61,179 nucleotides of DNA from Geodermatophilus amargosae. GTDB lineage: Bacteria > Actinomycetota > Actinomycetes > Mycobacteriales > Geodermatophilaceae. Of this stretch, positions 60,620 through 61,179 are shown piece after piece (positions within the stretch are counted from its first letter, which is position 1; each line of letters starts with the position of its first letter). A program made the position numbers and the translations under genes. The notes under the pieces are model-generated. The model did no database searches. It was not told the DNA's origin and worked only from the letters and a program-made list of their open reading frames with translations. The stretch spans positions 152,747-213,925 of the forward strand of contig NZ_FPBA01000006.1 of assembly GCF_900116515.1 (NCBI RefSeq), in the 5' to 3' direction.

Positions 60620-60719
60620 GCCGCGCTCCCCGTAGGTCGTCGTCACAGGACAGTCGACGTGTACCCACGCCCGTTGCGCTCTCGCAGCCTTCGGTGCGCG
60701 GCTCGGCAGCCGCCCAACC

Positions 60720-61179
60720 TCAGGCGACGGGCGCCAGCAATGGTTCCGGGGTGGTGATCTCGGTGCCGTCAGGTCGGTAGGTGTGCCATCGGCCGTCAGG
60801 TTGTCGTTCGATCCTGAAGCCGTGGTGGACCTTGGTGTGGTGCCGTTCGCACAGCAGGGCTGAGTTCTCCAGCGACGTCTCACCGCCGTCGATCCAGTGC
60901 ACCAGGTGGTGGACGTCGCACCAGTGCGTGGGTGCTGCGCAGCCGGTGAACACGCAGCCGCCGTCGCGGAGTTCGGCCGCGCGGCGGAGGTGCCGGCCGG
61001 CCAGCCGCTGCTCGCGGCCCAGGTCGAGCGGGGCGCCGCCGGGGCCGAAGACCACGCGGGAGACGGCGCCGTCGCAGGCCAGCCAGCGGGCGCGGGCGGC
61101 GGAGATGACCGCACCGAAGCCCATCCGCCCGGCACCCGGGCCGGTGCCGGGGTCGGCCAGGTCCTGCAGCTTCACCACC
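60720..61179 (-). CDS. HNH endonuclease of the DUF222 type (5' end outside window)
   Basis: The C-terminal ~150 residues are present: RHLRRAAELRDGGCVFTGCAAPTHWCDVHHLVHWIDGGETSLENSALLCERHHTKVHHG, with the HNH histidines and zinc-binding Cys pairs. These DUF222-HNH proteins are a multi-copy family in actinobacteria. The gene's start lies beyond the right edge. Confidence 0.88.
   Translation of the reverse strand, partial: VVKLQDLADPGTGPGAGRMGFGAVISAARARWLACDGAVSRVVFGPGGAPLDLGREQRLAGRHLRRAAELRDGGCVFTGCAAPTHWCDVHHLVHWIDGGETSLENSALLCERHHTKVHHGFRIERQPDGRWHTYRPDGTEITTPEPLLAPVA

Noticed and set aside
1..61179. Prophage, transposase, integrase, rRNA or tRNA
   Set aside because: No structural phage gene, insertion sequence, integrase or RNA gene pattern was seen anywhere in the window.

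Overview
This window has the marks of a high-GC actinobacterium. GC at third codon positions is very high, GTG and TTG starts are common, there is a mycothiol-type (TIGR03086) protein, several VapBC-type modules, DUF732 proteins and a DUF222-type HNH endonuclease at the right edge. The gene complement looks like Geodermatophilaceae (Blastococcus, Geodermatophilus, Modestobacter), but that placement is inferred from gene content, not from a marker gene. No rRNA, tRNA or CRISPR array was seen.

Layout. 1-24.2 kb is mostly ordinary chromosome: the tail of a Pro/Ala/Val-rich protein, two tiny Gly-rich membrane proteins, a TMEM175-type channel, a glutathionyl-hydroquinone-reductase-like protein, a complete VapBC pair, DUF6308, and a catabolic stretch (SDR, LLM flavin monooxygenase, enoyl-CoA hydratase, PHB depolymerase, nitronate monooxygenase, UbiB-like kinase, acyl-CoA synthetase, FmdB-FmdA, GAF-GGDEF). 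Three of the five members of a lipoprotein family with repeated beta-propeller-like character lie here; the other two are at 42.9-45.4 kb.

24.3-36.7 kb is a defence island with more AT-rich codons than its surroundings. It holds a DUF2075 helicase with a nuclease-like N-terminus, two C5-cytosine methyltransferases flanking a Vsr endonuclease (plus strand), and, converging on them, a five-gene minus-strand operon: Z1 helicase-like ATPase, DUF4420 PD-(D/E)XK nuclease, MORC-like GHKL ATPase, an unrecognised 297-residue protein and DUF6339. All four junctions in that operon are 4-bp start/stop overlaps. This is the most interesting system in the window: it looks like a methylation-linked restriction machine using a GHKL ATPase and a Z1 helicase.

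36.7-42.9 kb is a tellurite/stress (Ter) region: HAD phosphatase, membrane protein, a broken DUF4407 gene, a small hypothetical gene with a decayed partial copy 2.8 kb upstream, TerD, a TerA-like protein and a DUF475/TerC-like membrane protein. 46.3-51 kb is a decay zone: a Doc toxin reduced to about 15 codons, a broken VapBC, a scrambled trypsin-like protease and a broken glyoxalase-like gene, next to an intact DUF4407 gene. 51-61 kb holds a RelBE-type pair, three tandem DUF732-like envelope proteins, an ADP-ribosylglycohydrolase/dual-specificity-phosphatase fusion, a 1091-residue TM0106-type nuclease-helicase, a DUF3883 protein and the HNH endonuclease fragment.

Several broken genes differ from an intact frame by a single base in a G/C run, so sequencing or assembly error cannot be separated from real decay using this sequence alone.
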